From Molossus alvarezi (Eukaryota; Chordata; Mammalia; Chiroptera; Molossidae): DNA of 64,000 bases. Shown here piece by piece: positions 22,822 through 35,568 of this stretch. The stretch spans positions 57,839,596-57,903,595 of the forward strand of contig CM073889.1 in assembly GCA_037176705.1 (NCBI GenBank). The letters run 5' to 3'. The number at the start of each line of letters is the position of its first letter. The stretch's first letter is position 1. The notes beneath the pieces are model-generated. The model was not told where the DNA came from, did no database searches, and saw only the letters and a program-made list of their open reading frames with translations. A program made the translations under genes and the position numbers.

Positions 22822-24051
22822 GATGTATCTAATTGTGGGCCTTTAAAAATTGACTTTTCCCTTGAGGACAGCCAGGCTTTGGATGGGCATTCCATTTCAG
22901 TCAAGTTCTCTCCTGAGTGTGCTCACTGCTTCAGTTCCAACTGTTCCAATGTTCTCCCTTAGAAACGCCATGAAGTCACACATCTTTGCTTTATGCCCTC
23001 CATCCCGCTGCCTTCCCCTCTTGGTTTTAATCTCTAGTTATTCAATCTTTGGAGGCACAGTCCTCTCCTTTCCCATTTCAGACCTGCCTTTGCAAAGTAT
23101 GGCTGTGAAGCTGTGTCTTTCTGTGGTTTCTCTCTTGGTGCCTCTGTTGTCCTTCACACCAGTCCTGCTCTGTTCTTTCTCACTGGGTGCTGCCCCTGAA
23201 ATAGGAGCACCTAAGCATACAGGTTTTATTGAACCCCCCCTTTGCATTACCTTAAAGCATCACCCCACCATCACGTGACTCCCAGGAGGGCCTGTTCCTG
23301 GCTGCAGCCCGGTGGCTGGCAAGCACAGCAGGCCTCCTTGGCTGGGAAAGCATCAGGCTCAGTAGAGGCAGAGCTGTTTTAAGCTGCAGGTCTGTACAAG
23401 GCTTACAGGTCTATGTGGAGAGTTGTCTCGGAATAGGACAGGTGGGTCCAAGTGGCCTGAGCCAGGTCATCCCAGAACCGGAGCCCTGACCCTGAAGAGT
23501 CTTGCCCTCGCCAGACCTACAGTAGAAACGTGGTTGTCAGTTGCAGGTTGTAAATGGGCAGAGCAGTCTCTTCAGAACTCATCCCTCTTCCTTTATCTCC
23601 TCCTCATTTGGTTTCAGGTCCCGGGACAAGGGCCACTGTGTATTTTGAGGGCAGATCTCACCAAACACTTAGTGGGCTCCCAGCTCAGAAGAAACTGGGC
23701 CATGGAGAAATCCATCCCCTCCACACCAGCACCACCTCTGGGACTGAAGAGGCCTCTCTCCTGAGGGATTTTTTAAAAACAATATGAGGAGACAGTATGG
23801 CAGGCAAATGTCAATTGGAAGAAATTTTACCCATTTACCTGCAAAACAGCTCTGAATGAGATCTGACAGGGAGAGCACAGATGGACAAATAAAAGGCTTT
23901 CTCTGAAGCAGGGTAGGTCTAGGCCTGAAGTCAAACCATTCATGAAAGTAGGTGCATTCTATCTAAGCACAGCCCTATCCATGGTAACCTGCAAAAGAAA
24001 CTGCTCAGATTTTTCAAAATATTCAGTCTTGTGAACAGCTGCTCTTCAAAT

Positions 24052-24087
<36 letters not shown>
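24052..24087 (+). repeat. (CA)n microsatellite
   Basis: A pure CA run of about 18 units. Confidence 0.95.
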
Positions 24088-24090
<3 letters not shown>

Positions 24091-24194
24091 TGCAAAATGC
24101 ATCTGTAGTGTTTTATAAACTTTCCAGAGATTGAGATAAGTCCTGTTCCTCTGTCAGAGGGTGTCTGTTGGCTTTAGAGTGCTTAACATCCCCC

Positions 24195-24320
24195 AAGTCA
24201 GAAGCCTCACATGCATTGCCAAGGATGTCACTAGCCTTCTTGGCCCTTACTTTCTTCATTTGTATAATGGGGACACTGCCTGTCGGAGGCGGACGAAAAC
24301 CAGGAGAGTGTTGTGAAGTA
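24195..24320 (+). mobile_element. MIR SINE fragment
   Basis: CTTTCTTCATTTGTATAATGGGGACACTGCC matches the MIR 'TTTCCTCATCTGTAAAATGGGG' core, with diverged flanks. Confidence 0.6.
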
Positions 24321-25705
24321 CCATACTCACTAACAACCTGGTTGTCTGTGTAGAACAGCAAGGCAGGGCAGGGGTTGGGTGAACTGTGAGGAGCTGAGGA
24401 AGGGAGGCCTGGGGTCACTGGTAGCATGTGGTGTAGCAGAGCCAAGACAAGGAGGCTTTGGGGGTTGGGACTCCAGATATGGGTTTGACAACGGAACCCT
24501 GTGTGAACATGTCCTTCTCCATATAACTTAACCTTCCATATCATTCCAGATGCAGTTCAGAGCTTGCCCAGGCCTCATTGGAGCTTCTTTTCCCCAGCTA
24601 CCAATCATGGCATCTTTCTCCAAGGAGCCAGCAGACCTCAACATGGAGCCCTGTGGGCCAGTGGAGAGCACAAGTTTTGGGGTCTGACAAACCAGGACAA
24701 TGCTCTGGCTTTGCCACTTTTCACTGTGGTTAGGGGTCAGATGGGAAGAAGAGCCCCACCAAGCAGAGCTGCTCGGGACTCAGAACCAGCATGGCCTCTG
24801 GTCCAGCAGTGTCATGGGCACTCAGGAAACCAGCTGAATGCTGCTCTATCTGCAGAAAGGGCATCCACAACCTGCCTCACCAACAGCCCTGAGCAGGGGC
24901 GTGATGGCCACAGGTGGGCACAAGTTAGCAGAGACCGCCTGATTCCAAGCATTGCCCTGTCCACTTAGACAACAGGCTCTTCTACTGATCAGTCACCAGG
25001 GGTATGATGCAGACACTGGGGAGTGAGGGACCCCAAAACACTAACAGGCTGCATCAATGGCATAGCCTCTGGGCATTGAGTGTCATGCAAGCTTCCCACC
25101 CCATCCCTGACAATACTGCCCATGAACCAGAGCTCCATCTCCTTGGTGGTAACAACTGGTTTCCATGCTAAGAGTAGTGATAAGAACACCAGAAAAAAGC
25201 AAAGTATTAGCCAGAAATATAAACACACTCCTCCCTCTCATCCTATGGCACCACATGCAGTCAGGCCCATGAGGACAGTGAAAAGCTGCCCTTAAACCCT
25301 CCAGACTGTGGTCTAGTTTCTGGACTGAGAAGTGGGTGGCACACTCACAACCAGGCATTGCTCACCAGGCACCACTCCACCTCCTAGCCGCTGCTCCCTA
25401 CCCCACCCCACTTTGAGCACAAAAACCCCTCGCTCTTTTCCTTTGTCAAGCAGACCCCTGGACTACCTTATCAACTACTCCTGCCAATCCCCTAACTTCT
25501 CTCCCATTCCAACAATTAATCCTCTGGAGCAAGACCCCTGTACCCCACAGGCCCCTGAAGCCTTCCACCTGACCTTCCCATATTGCCCCGACTACAATTT
25601 CCTCAATGGAGTTCACCATCTAGCACCAAGGAACCAACTTCGCATCCCTAGTTTTCTGTCTTGGTGAGTGGCATCACTATCCAGTTACCCACCCCAGTTG
25701 GAGCC

Positions 25706-26190
25706 CTAGAGTCATTCTAGATATCTCTCTTTGCCTTCATTCTATATATCTAGATAACTAGACATTTTCCCCTAACCTTCATGCTAGATGCCTTCCTCTT
25801 CAATTCCTTCGTCTCCCTCTTGTCTTCATTCAAGATGTCTCTCTCACCCTGGCCAGTGTGGCTCAGCAGTTAGAGCATCAGCCCATGGACCAGAGTCCCA
25901 GGTTAGGTTCCAGATAAGGGTATGCACCTTGGTTGCAGTTTGTCCCCAGCCCCATTTGGGGTCCTGTGGGTGGCGACTACTCGTGTCTCTCTCACATTGG
26001 TGTTTCTCTCTCTCTCTCTTCCTCCCTCTTTCCCTCCCACTCTATCTGAAGATAAATGCAAAAGTGTCCTTGGGTGAAGATAAAAAAAAAAAAAAAAGAT
26101 GTCTCTCTCTCTACCTTTATTCTAGATGCCTCCCTCTACCTTTGTTTTAGATGTCTCCTTCTGCCTCCATTCTAGATGTTTCCTTCTTAC
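25706..26190 (+). repeat. Degenerate ~27-bp tandem array interrupted by a SINE
   Basis: Units resembling CATTCTAGATGTCTCCCTC with a TGCCTT or TACCTT spacer recur before the SINE (about 25710-25845) and after it (about 26097-26190). The unit is AGAT-centred and pyrimidine-rich. Confidence 0.8.
25846..26096 (+). mobile_element. Ves-type bat SINE, subtype B
   Basis: The head ACCCTGGCCAGTGTGGCTCAG, CT-rich middle and A-tail identify it. AGATGTCTCTCTC lies on both sides (25833-25845 and 26097-26109). Because the host is a tandem array, part of that identity could come from the array. Confidence 0.93.
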
Positions 26191-27562
26191 TTTCTCACTA
26201 TATCAAGCCTGCATCTCTCTAATCAAAGTGAAAACTGTAGCTTTATCTATTCCAACTCTCAAACAGCTAAGAAACCATCCTCTTTATCCCTGGTTACTTA
26301 CCTTACCCTTATGTGGGTTGCTCGATGCCCTTTACTGCTGTCCTTGCCTCCAACCATTCTCCATGCTCTATCCATAGGGGCCTTCTATCCCCCTCACCAC
26401 TACCTTAAGGGCCTCTGGCTCAGGTTTGTAGAACCTGCCTGTCACCTACCTCCTCTGCCCCTCCCTTCCTCCAATTCTGGGTGGTTCCCAGAGCAGACTC
26501 CCCCAGGCCTTCCAAATGGCCAAGATGATCTTTCTAGAAGGTCCTACTCTTCCCTCTAGTGCTCAGGCCTTCCAAGGCCCAACTTTCCTTGAGTTCTTCC
26601 AAGGCCTCTCCTTTGCCCTCCCAACTTCCCTCCCCCATGCCACTGCCTGCAATCTCAAGGTCTGCCTCCCTGTGCTACCCCCCTCAGTGCCTGGAGGGCA
26701 CAGAGCAATCCTGGCATCCCCACCTTCACATACCCCTGCCTCTGCCTAGAGGAGGAGTCCTTCTGCAGGGCCAATCAGCAATTCCTTCTCACCCCCAGCA
26801 CCTGGTGGTCTCTCCTACTGGCCTTTCTCTCGTAGACCTTTGCTATTCTACTTTTTCCACTGAAAACACACTCATCTTTCCAAAAAGTCTAAAATGGTTT
26901 CAAATCCAAACAACTTCTGCTTCTTATCCCTTCTCAGCCCACTTTCCTTTCCCAGAAGTGCCGCCTGGAATCTTCTCCCACTCACCCCTGTTCCCCAGGC
27001 CAGCCTCATCAGTTCTTCTTACTCAAAAGTGCCCACCAGGCCAGCAGCACTGCTTGTCCCCAAGGCTCAGAGGCCCCGTTCTGACTGCTCTGCCAGCTCT
27101 CTCCCAGCACACCAGTATATGGGCTCACAGTCCAGGCTCTGGGCCAGAGTGCCAGGCCTTTGCCTATGTGGGCACTGACATCCAAGCAGCCCATCAGGCA
27201 GCCCACAAGGACCAAGCAGGCCTGGTCCTTGCCCCAGCACACCTCCTCCTAGACTTTTACCTTGGATGACAGCATAAACACCACCAAACTAGCTGGACAC
27301 CCAATTGTCTCTGATTTACCCACAGTCCACTCCTACCTCCTCACCACACCAAAGCTACCCTAGGTTCCAGAAGCCCCAGTTCTTCCCCTTGTCCCCATTG
27401 CCACTACAACGGCCAGCTAAACTCTTCCTTATCTCCAGCTCATCCTCTCCACTATGATCAGTAATTTTTCTAGAACATAAACAGGCCACAGATTTCTAAA
27501 ACTCCAAGTCAATTTAAAACCCCATTTCTTGGGTGATCACAGCTCACTGGACCCTCCATAAG
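26191..27562. other. Pyrimidine-rich intronic DNA, possible L2 remnants
   Basis: The plus strand is C- and T-rich throughout, which creates long open frames with no stops (e.g. 26559-27269). No domain or splice structure was seen. Some phrases (GATGATCTTTCTAGAAGG) recall L2 3' sequence but too weakly to call. Confidence 0.4.
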
Positions 27563-27574
27563 AATTACTCTATA

Positions 27575-27788
27575 GCCCAGCTGGTGTGATTCAGTGGTTG
27601 AGTGTTGACTCATGCACTAAGAGTTCACTGGTTTGATTCCCAGTCAGGGCGCATGCCCAGGTTGTGGGCCCAATCCCCAGTGGGGGGCACGCAGGAGGCG
27701 GCCAATTGATGTTTCTCATCAAAGTTTCTATCTCTCTCTCTCCCTTCTTTTCTCTCTAAAAATCAATAAAGAAAAAAAAACAAAAACA
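27575..27788 (+). mobile_element. Ves-type bat SINE, subtype A
   Basis: The head is GCCCAGCTGGTGTGATTCAG, the B-box region GGTTTGATTCC, and the tail AATCAATAAAG. It is flanked by a perfect 12-bp duplication, AATTACTCTATA (27563-27574 and 27789-27800). Confidence 0.95.
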
Positions 27789-27800
27789 AATTACTCTATA

Positions 27801-28840
27801 AGGTGGGAACTATACTTTTCTTTAGTTTATCTTAAATGAAACAGGGGCTCAAAGAAACCCAGCAGTTTGCTCATGCTCACCACCTGACAAACAGGGCCAG
27901 CAATCAGGTGTGAACCTTACTCCAGACCTGCTGCCCCACTGTGGTCCCAAGGCCCTTGAGTGGTCCCCACATACCCTATTACTGTCGTCTGTCATCAGTA
28001 TGTAGCTGTGGTGTTGAAGTCACTGTGCCACCAGTCCAAATGCCTTATGAGGGCAGGTAGTGTCCCTAGCACCTCATGAGCTGGGTGAGGGCATGGTGGC
28101 CTGCTGGCCACTTGGTCTCACTCCCACTTTTCCCCAGGCAAAGTTGTGCCATGGGGAAAGCACCCAGAACATGGCCTGGGGACCCAGGTGCTCCTCCCAT
28201 CCGCATCTTTTTCTTTTCTCTGATCTCACTGCCCCATTCATGGAGCAGAGCTTTGAGCAGCCTTCTTTGACTGTAGGAGACTCCTCTGTTTTCCCTTATC
28301 AGCATGCACACCACTGGATTCCATATCCACCTATTTTTCTCCACACAGGGCTTGGAGCTGCATGGAGAAAGCATGTGACTGGGTGTGCCCTGAAGGGAGT
28401 ATCCCATTCAAGGGCCTCAGGAGGGAGGGAACTCAACTTTATGAAGCAGCAACTGCACCATGCTCATCTATTAGTGCATGACTACCAGATGAAGCAAATA
28501 TACCCTTTTCAGTTTCTGTGAGGCTCTGCCTACCCTGGTCCACATGATCGAGACTGGGCTAGCACACTCCAGTCCTACAGCCTCATGGGCCCAATGAAAG
28601 GTACAGGGCTCAAACCATGTCCCCAAGGGAAGACCTAAAACTAGGCCTCCAAAAGCCACAGCTATAGCCAAGATGGAAACCCTCATACCATTTGAACTTC
28701 TTGAAGGAACCATTTTTTGCTTTCCTGTAGCACAAGCTAATACATTCAACCTCTGGCTTATGTTAAGGACTGGGTATCTCCACCATTTGCAGCCAATGTG
28801 GTAAGGTTATAAGGTCAAGGGTTCCTGAGAACTATCTGCA
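27801..28840. other. Intronic DNA, nothing recognised
   Basis: No exon, RNA gene or clear repeat. The 153-codon open frame at 28060-28521 has no known motif. Confidence 0.4.
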
Positions 28841-28845
28841 CACAC

Positions 28846-29160
28846 GAGAGTCTCCCCTCTAAATCATGTCCTTCTTAGAACCTCAGAATGTGACCTTAAT
28901 TGGAAACAGGGTCATTTCAGATACAATTATTTAGAATGAGGTCATTCTGGGGTAGGAAGGGCCTTAATCCAATATGACTGTTGTCCTTAAAGAAGAGGAG
29001 AGACACAGACACATGAAACAGAGAGACACATGACACACAGAGAGACACAGACACACAGTGATGATGGAGTCAGAGACTGGAGTGATGCATCTACAAGCCA
29101 GGGAATGCCAAGGAACTTGGAGAAAAGCACAGAATGGACCCCCCTCCCACCCTCAGGGAA
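28846..29160 (+). mobile_element. MLT1-like (MaLR) LTR remnant
   Basis: CAGAATGTGACCTTAATTGGAAACAGGGTC, then AATGAGGTCATTCTGG, CCTTAATCCAATATGACTG and GTCCTTAAAGAAGAGGAGAGACACAG follow the order of MLT1-type LTRs, ancient non-autonomous LTR retrotransposons. Only a solo-LTR-like piece is present and no internal genes. The subfamily cannot be assigned by eye. Confidence 0.7.
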
Positions 29161-29734
29161 TGTTAACCAGTCCAGTTTCGATTGTCACAATAGCCCTAGG
29201 AAACGCATACGGTCAGCAATGCACAAAAGCGAACTGACCTTTTCTCCAGAGGCAGAGATGAAAGTATCAGACCAGTGGAAATTGGTGGTAGGCAGATGAA
29301 TCACTAGTCACCTTCTTACAGAAAAACATCCAAGTTTCTATGTCATAAGGCTGCTTGGCCACAGCAGCTACCCTTTAAGAGTATCCAGCGAGTACCAGGC
29401 TCTGTGGTCTGCAGTGTCTGATCTGTTACCCCTGTGGGTTACCACCTCCATTTAGAAAAGAACTAGTTCCTCTGACTTGCAGTCCTTCACCTAACTGGCA
29501 AGTGAAGAAGCTGTAATTCATAACCAGGTCTGTAGAGCTGCTTCCTCTGCTCCCACAAAACCTCTCTGGAGGGGGAGATCTGGGTGAGGATCAGGCCACG
29601 GGAGGGGAAATGACAAGGGGCACACCTCTATCTTGGTAAACAGTATAGGTAGAAAATCCAGCCTCATCTGAGACTACATCTGGACAGATGTGTGGTCCTG
29701 GTTATTTGAGAACCAAATTTGAGAACCCTGCTGG

Positions 29735-29865
29735 GGTCTACTGTGTGCCAGGTCCTAGGCATATCCACACCCTGTGAGTGGGGCATTACTGCCCCAGTCT
29801 CAGAAGGTTAAGTGACTTGTCTGAGGTCACAGTGAAGAGGAGGCAGGGTAAGAATCTGATATGTT
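29735..29865 (-). mobile_element. MIR SINE
   Basis: GTGTGCCAGGTCCTAGGC is followed by AGAAGGTTAAGTGACTTGTCTGAGGTCACAGTGA, the reverse-orientation MIR core. Confidence 0.75.
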
Positions 29866-30299
29866 TGACTCCACAGCCCTTGCTATCCACACTGTGTCCA
29901 TCTTAGCATCATTCTGCCTTTGGGAAATCCCAAAACTTTCCAAAGAAGAAACAGCCAAGAAACACAAGAGACTTGCCCCAAACCACACAGTCGTCAGGGC
30001 TTTCCCATGGAGCCAGACGTTTGCTGACTCAAAGTGGGGAGTGGAAGAGGGCCCAGATCAACAGGTGGAAGTGAGAGAAGATCATGAATGTGTGGCCATG
30101 CAGGGAGGCTGAGAACAAAGAGCAGCATTAACTGGGAAGATGAGAGGGAAACAGCCAAGGGAGTGAACGGTCCCACCAGTACAGCTGGCCTGGGCAGGGT
30201 GGGGATAGCATTTCCAGCCTCTGAGCTGGCAGGGAAGGGTCTGCTGCCTGACTGTTCACAGCATCCCCTTGTGTGCAGCCCCAAACCCTCAAAGTGTTC

Positions 30300-30860
30300 T
30301 ATTATTTTATTTAATAAATAAAATCACATCAACTTCTTCTACTATCACTGCTGACATCAATCTGATAATATTGGCCTGGTGTGGAATTGGGCTATTATAT
30401 GTCCTCCTGATTATTTAATTTCAGAGAAACATCAGCAGGGGATGACTATATAAAGCAGGATTTTTATTACAGGCAGCACTAAGGAGATTGAATCAGACAT
30501 TCATCTTCGTCAGCTCTAATCTAGCTGTTCAGGAAAGGTTTCTGCTTTAACCCGTAGCTAGGGGTGAGGTGCTGACGAGACCAGCTAGTTACTAAGGACT
30601 TGGTTAAGGGCTGTTATCGGTAATGTGCTATTCAGCCTGGGTAAGTGGAACCCAATGATCCGGCCATTGATCAACATGCCACGGGGGATAACTATCAGCT
30701 GCTGAATGTTGGCTTCCAGCTGCCCATCCCTCAGGCTGGAGGCAGCTATTCCAAGAGCCAAGGCCTGGCAAGACAGCACTCCTGCTGAGAGAGAGGTCTG
30801 CTCACAAGAGGATACAAAAAACAAATTGGCCCCTAGCTGCTGCGTAGTCATTGAAGGAGA
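30300..30860. other. AT-balanced unique block, candidate conserved non-coding element
   Basis: This block has no recognisable repeat, contains dispersed CpGs (e.g. TTCGTC, GACGAG, TATCGG, GATCCGG) and motif-dense unique text. A minus-strand open frame of 88 codons (30585-30851) has no known domain. The idea of a conserved regulatory element is inference only. Confidence 0.25.
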
Positions 30861-33800
30861 GGCTGCCTGTGACAGAATTCTTCCCTAGGACTATCACTTC
30901 ATGCACACACATGCACATACATGCACACACACAGAATGGGGACAGGCCATTCCTGGCTTTGTTCCTTTGTTGAAAAGACAACAGAGGATGCACATTTTCC
31001 CTTAAGGACTCCTCCAGATTCACTAGACATATGGGATGGGAACAGGCTGGCACCTTTGGGAGACTGATGAGAAGGAAACAGCAGGGTCACAATGGTGTTT
31101 GGTGTCTAAGGAGCACCACACCTTGACCACCTGGGACTGAAGAGCTGTCCGGCACTGTTTCTACCAATCAGAGGCACATGGAGCAGTCCCTCAGCGTCCT
31201 TGGCCCTGGAGTGGGGGGGTCTCAGGGCCCTAGATGTGTTCTGCCAGGGGCTGCTGAATGCTTTCAGGAAACCATCTCCCACAGCACTGGCCCTCAGCAG
31301 AGGCGGGAGTCAGCATCGGTAACTGCATGGAAGGACTCCAGTACCCCAATGTAGGAGAAGTCACTTCTTTACCCACCCTTCCCCTCTGAGCCCTCACTGT
31401 CTCCCATAAGGGCAACTTCAGTCAGCTCCTGACTGATTTACAACCCTTCTTCTAGTCTGCCCTCCAGCCCATCTCCTGGTCAACACCAGGTAGAGGGCCC
31501 TCTGTAAGCATGACAATGCAGGTGCCCTGGCCCAGGGCTTCTTACGGAGGAATGGCCAAATGTCTGAGCCTGCACTTAGGGCTCCAGGCTTCAGCCTTAG
31601 TCATGCTCACAGGCAAGGCTCCTAGAATGAAGGCCTGGCCAGCTCTGCTCTCCTTGCCCTGTACCTCCTCCTCCCACAAACTCTCATGAAGCCTCTGATG
31701 TTGCAAAACAGAGATTTCACACAAATAAATGTGGAGCTATAAACTTGAGGGGGGGTGGGGCATGCAACACTGACATGACTCAGCCTAGGAGGTGCTCTGG
31801 TGAAGGGGACCAGAGGAGAAAGAGGCTTCCTTAAGAAGATAAGACTAGCACGGGGATCACAAATGTGGAGGGTGGAGTCCCACTACTCGGGCTCCCAATC
31901 TCTTAGGTACCTGTTCTCACTTTCCTTTGTCCTCTGTTATAATTCAGACTCCTCACCACTTGTCATGAACTCTGAATTGGTTTTCTAGTTTCCCTGTTTC
32001 CTTCAGCCCACCTTCTATTCTGTCCCAACACAACTAACAAGTAATTAGACTGTGAGCCAGTCCCTAGCTTGGCTCCTACTGATGGGATCCAGGGCCCTTT
32101 ATATGGTTCTCTAAGCCCTTCTGCCCTACTGACCTTCTGCCTAATCTGCCTGACTATCCTGCATGGGCTCTTGTCACCCTCCAGCCATGCCTCTGCTCTA
32201 ACACAGGGAGTTGCTGCTGCCTCCTGGATATACTCACTCTCTTGGGCCTCAGGGTCCAAGCATGCATGACTTCCTCTGCTCTCATGCCCCTGCTTGCCAA
32301 GCCCCTGGCCATCAAACTGTCTGGCAGATAGAGCTACCTTCATAGAACACATCCATCCCCCTTAGCTGCATAGTCCCCAGTCCGTAAGGAAGACCAAGGT
32401 GCTTCCGTGTGGGAATGGCAGTGCTACAAGATACCAGCTGGGGGCCTACTATATGTTCATGTGGTGCTTGCAGCTATGCCTGCCAGGAGCCTGCCCATGT
32501 GATTTACAGTATGCAGAGCTCTCATGGGCTATACTTCTATTTGTTCTCTGGCCTGTAAACTCTTTTCACTGTTCATTTATTCCCAGCCCTGGCCTGTGCT
32601 GCACACAGCAGGTGTTAAATAAGTGGGGAGAGGGTACACTGTGGGCTGTCCTTTGCCCATGCCTGGCGTTTCCCCAGTCTACACTTTCACTCCCACACTT
32701 TTTTCTCTGGAACAACTCCCCCATCTCCTCAATGTTCTACACAAGTGCCATTTCTGCTGGGATGCTAACCAAGCTGTTCCTCCCCCAGCAGGCTACAGTG
32801 TACTTTCTACTGACTCACAGGGGCCCATGTCAACGGTGGTCCTTTGCGGGCATGTTGCCAGCCTCCTTTTGATCCAATGTGGCCACTGCTCTACTTGTAA
32901 GGGTGCTGGCACTGGCCATCACCTACCAGGGCACCAAGTACTTGTGGACAGACCTTTGTGGAGCCATCTCTCCTTGGCCCTGGAGTGCCTTGAGGGCAGG
33001 ATCATAGTTTATTACATCTGTTTCAACAGGCCCTCACCTAACATAGAGTGTGAAGCAGATATTCCATAAATCAGCTGAGGTAGTCAGGGCATCAGTAATG
33101 AAGAGTCTCTGGGGCTTTCTCTTACAGTGTCTCTGGGCAGAGCCCATATACTCCTGATCTAGATGTCTGCCTGGTCTGGCTCAGCGCCTTTGTAACCTGG
33201 CAGGCTGGCCTGAACTATCCACCCCAAACCTCCTGAAGGAGTGTGTCTCTCCTTGGCCATACTGCACCCTGATTTCCAGCCTCCTCCTCATCTTTCCTGC
33301 TCCCTATCACAATTCACTCTCCTGTTGCTAGCCTCCCTCACATCCAACTTGAACCATGGCACTCCACATAGCTATCCTGTGATTCCCTCTTACCACCACG
33401 AAGCCCCCAAACTCTGAGGGAAGGCTCCCAAGGGCCTAGCCCTTGCTATTCCTACTATGTTCACCTAATCTCATGGTTGGGACCTAAATGGCCCAGGACA
33501 CCTTCATAGCAGTCAGGTGCTCAACACTAATTGTGAATGAACAAACCAAGAAGCTGCCATCAAGGCTGGGCTGGGCCCCTAGGGCCCCTGACCTGTCCAC
33601 AATCACCAACAGAATTAAGGCAGCCACATGAGCTAAGACAGCAAGCCTAGGCATAGGAATGCTAATATTGCCCTCTGCGGCCTGCCGCTCGCGGGCAGGA
33701 AAGTTTGCCATGTTATGTGCTCTGGTGAGAGAGCTGTCCACCACAAGTGACACAAGGCCAGAAAGGCCATAAATGAACCAAGATCCACTCAGGTGAGCCT

Positions 33801-35000
33801 CAGACAGAAACACCTTATTGGTGGTGTAAGCAGGCCTGGGTCAAAGCCACACCTGCTCCTTTCTGGGGGCCTTCCTTGCAGATGCCCCTCAGGTGTGGCC
33901 GATTCTTTTCCACCTCTGGCTTCCTATATTCCCTTTGACTAGTAAAACCCAAACTGAAGTCTTGAGCCCCTCACATCCTCAACATGCTTCTGGGCTCCTT
34001 ATTGTCACCAAATCCTCTACCCCAGACACCTGGCCTGGGCCTCAGGAACACCCTACACACCTCTTGCTGCTTGCCTTTCATGTACAGCCTGCACAGGCCA
34101 TATCCTCTGTCTCTTCCCACCCCCAGAGTGGCCTCATCTCGGGGCCTTCTCCAATCTGTCTCCAGCTGTCCATGAATTCAGGCTCTTCCTGAAGCTCTGC
34201 TCACTCCCTGACCCACCAAAAGGGCCCCATTGGACACCAAAGTAAATGGTAACTCTGAACCTTATCTTCTTCAGCTTTTCCTCTCTGCCCTTTAAGTTAT
34301 AGAAATGTTTTATCAGCTGAAATCTTACAAATAATCAAATGAATAAACAGATTATGTGGGGGACTCCCTGTGAGTCCTTCCCCTCATCTATGGTCTCCCT
34401 CATCATGTTTAGAAACTGAACAGCACTAAAAAATCATGGTGAGTCTTCCTTTGGCTAACCCTGGCATTTTGCGCTGGAGCTCCTGAACACTGGGCCTGAT
34501 TCATTATGCGGGAGAGGGAGAGGGTGATGCCCCTAACTCTTTGTATACTGACAGACACCTGAGGAGGCAAAGGGGATCCTCAAGGGCATCATCTTTCACT
34601 ATACTTCAAATGTCACCAATGTCAGGAAGGGAACTATGGCAGTGTCCTTTGTGTAGAAAGCACTCAGAAATATTGGTCTCATCCTCTTACTGTCACATCT
34701 TGGCTTTGAACCAGAACTGGTTTCCCTTAGCATGATCACAGAGTCAGCTACAGGTAGGTCATTGGAGTCCAGTGAGACCCCTAACACAAGCTAAACCAAG
34801 GTGAGGAAGCCCAATAAGCAATGTGGTGGGACATGGTTCCATATTGCAGCCCTGCAATGGGGGAAGGAGGCTATGCCTCCACTTCCTAACTCAACTTGAA
34901 GTCTTTGAAGAACTTGAGCTCTATTGTCAAAATGCAAAGGATGGATGCCTTTTCCTTCCACTCCCAGCAGGAGAAGCTGGAAAAAGTGGGTATGAGAGGT
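30861..35000. other. Intronic DNA with possible L2 remnants
   Basis: No exon was recognised. Stretches near 33180-33420 and 33880-34200 are pyrimidine-rich with L2-like phrasing (CTTCCTGAAGCTCTGCTCACTCCCTGACC) but too diverged to be sure. A short CA-rich run lies at about 30898-30935. Confidence 0.4.
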
Positions 35001-35013
35001 ATTGGGCAGTAGT

Positions 35014-35108
35014 GTGGCTGTGGTGTATCTTGCAGCTGGAACAGTGGGTAGGGGTGTAGAGGTGGCAGGTAGAAAGGCAGCCAGAGCAGTGGGGCAGTTG
35101 GTTACAAT
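35014..35108 (+). repeat. 95-bp dispersed direct duplication, copy 1
   Basis: It starts GTGGCTGTGGTGTATCTTGC and ends GCAGTTGGTTACAAT. It is nearly identical to copy 2 at 35475-35568, about 460 bases away, with few differences. Confidence 0.93.
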
Positions 35109-35474
35109 GAGCACAGAAGTTCAGTGGTTGAACAAATAAGTATATATGTTGAGGATACTAGGAACCAGGATTCTCACTCTCTGAGAAGGGATTTCTTGAC
35201 ATAGGGAAGGCTACGAAGAACCCAAGGTATTAGAATTAGAGGTATTAGTGTGAGCTTTACATACACAGACATGGCAATCTTTATAGAGGAATGCATATGT
35301 GTAGGTTACTCAAACACATATAAGTATCTATGTATGCACGTGCATATTCCTAGTTCTATCCACTGAGAGTACCTAGAAAACACTGACAATCCAGTAGCAA
35401 TGAGCACACCCAGTGCCCAGGTCTTGGTTCCTAAATATCACTCTCCAGTAAAAGGAACAAGGCTTCATGGAGTG

Positions 35475-35568
35475 GTGGCTGTGGTGTACTTGCAGCTGGA
35501 ACAGTGGGTAGAGGTGTAGAGGTGGTAGGTAGAAAGGCAGCCAGAGCAGTGGGGCAGTTGGTTACAAT
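35475..35568 (+). repeat. 95-bp dispersed direct duplication, copy 2
   Basis: It starts GTGGCTGTGGTGTACTTGC and ends GCAGTTGGTTACAAT. Same orientation as copy 1. Confidence 0.93.

Larger units (their letters stand above)
21952..25700. other. Intronic DNA with scattered old repeats
   Basis: No exon was recognised. Contents listed separately are a 41-bp tandem duplication, a (CA)n run and a MIR. The 142-codon open frame at 22850-23278 has no recognised domain. Confidence 0.45.

Noticed and set aside
26559..27269. 236-codon plus-strand open frame, the longest in the window
   Set aside because: Produced by C- and T-rich sequence that lacks stop codons; composition is Pro/Ser/Leu-rich without motif or conservation signal.
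28846..29160. Endogenous retrovirus
   Set aside because: Only an MLT1-like LTR fragment; no gag, pol or env sequence or primer-binding site was seen anywhere in the window.
30585..30851. 88-codon minus-strand frame as a possible gene
   Set aside because: No recognised domain or splice sites; retained only as part of a possible non-coding conserved block.
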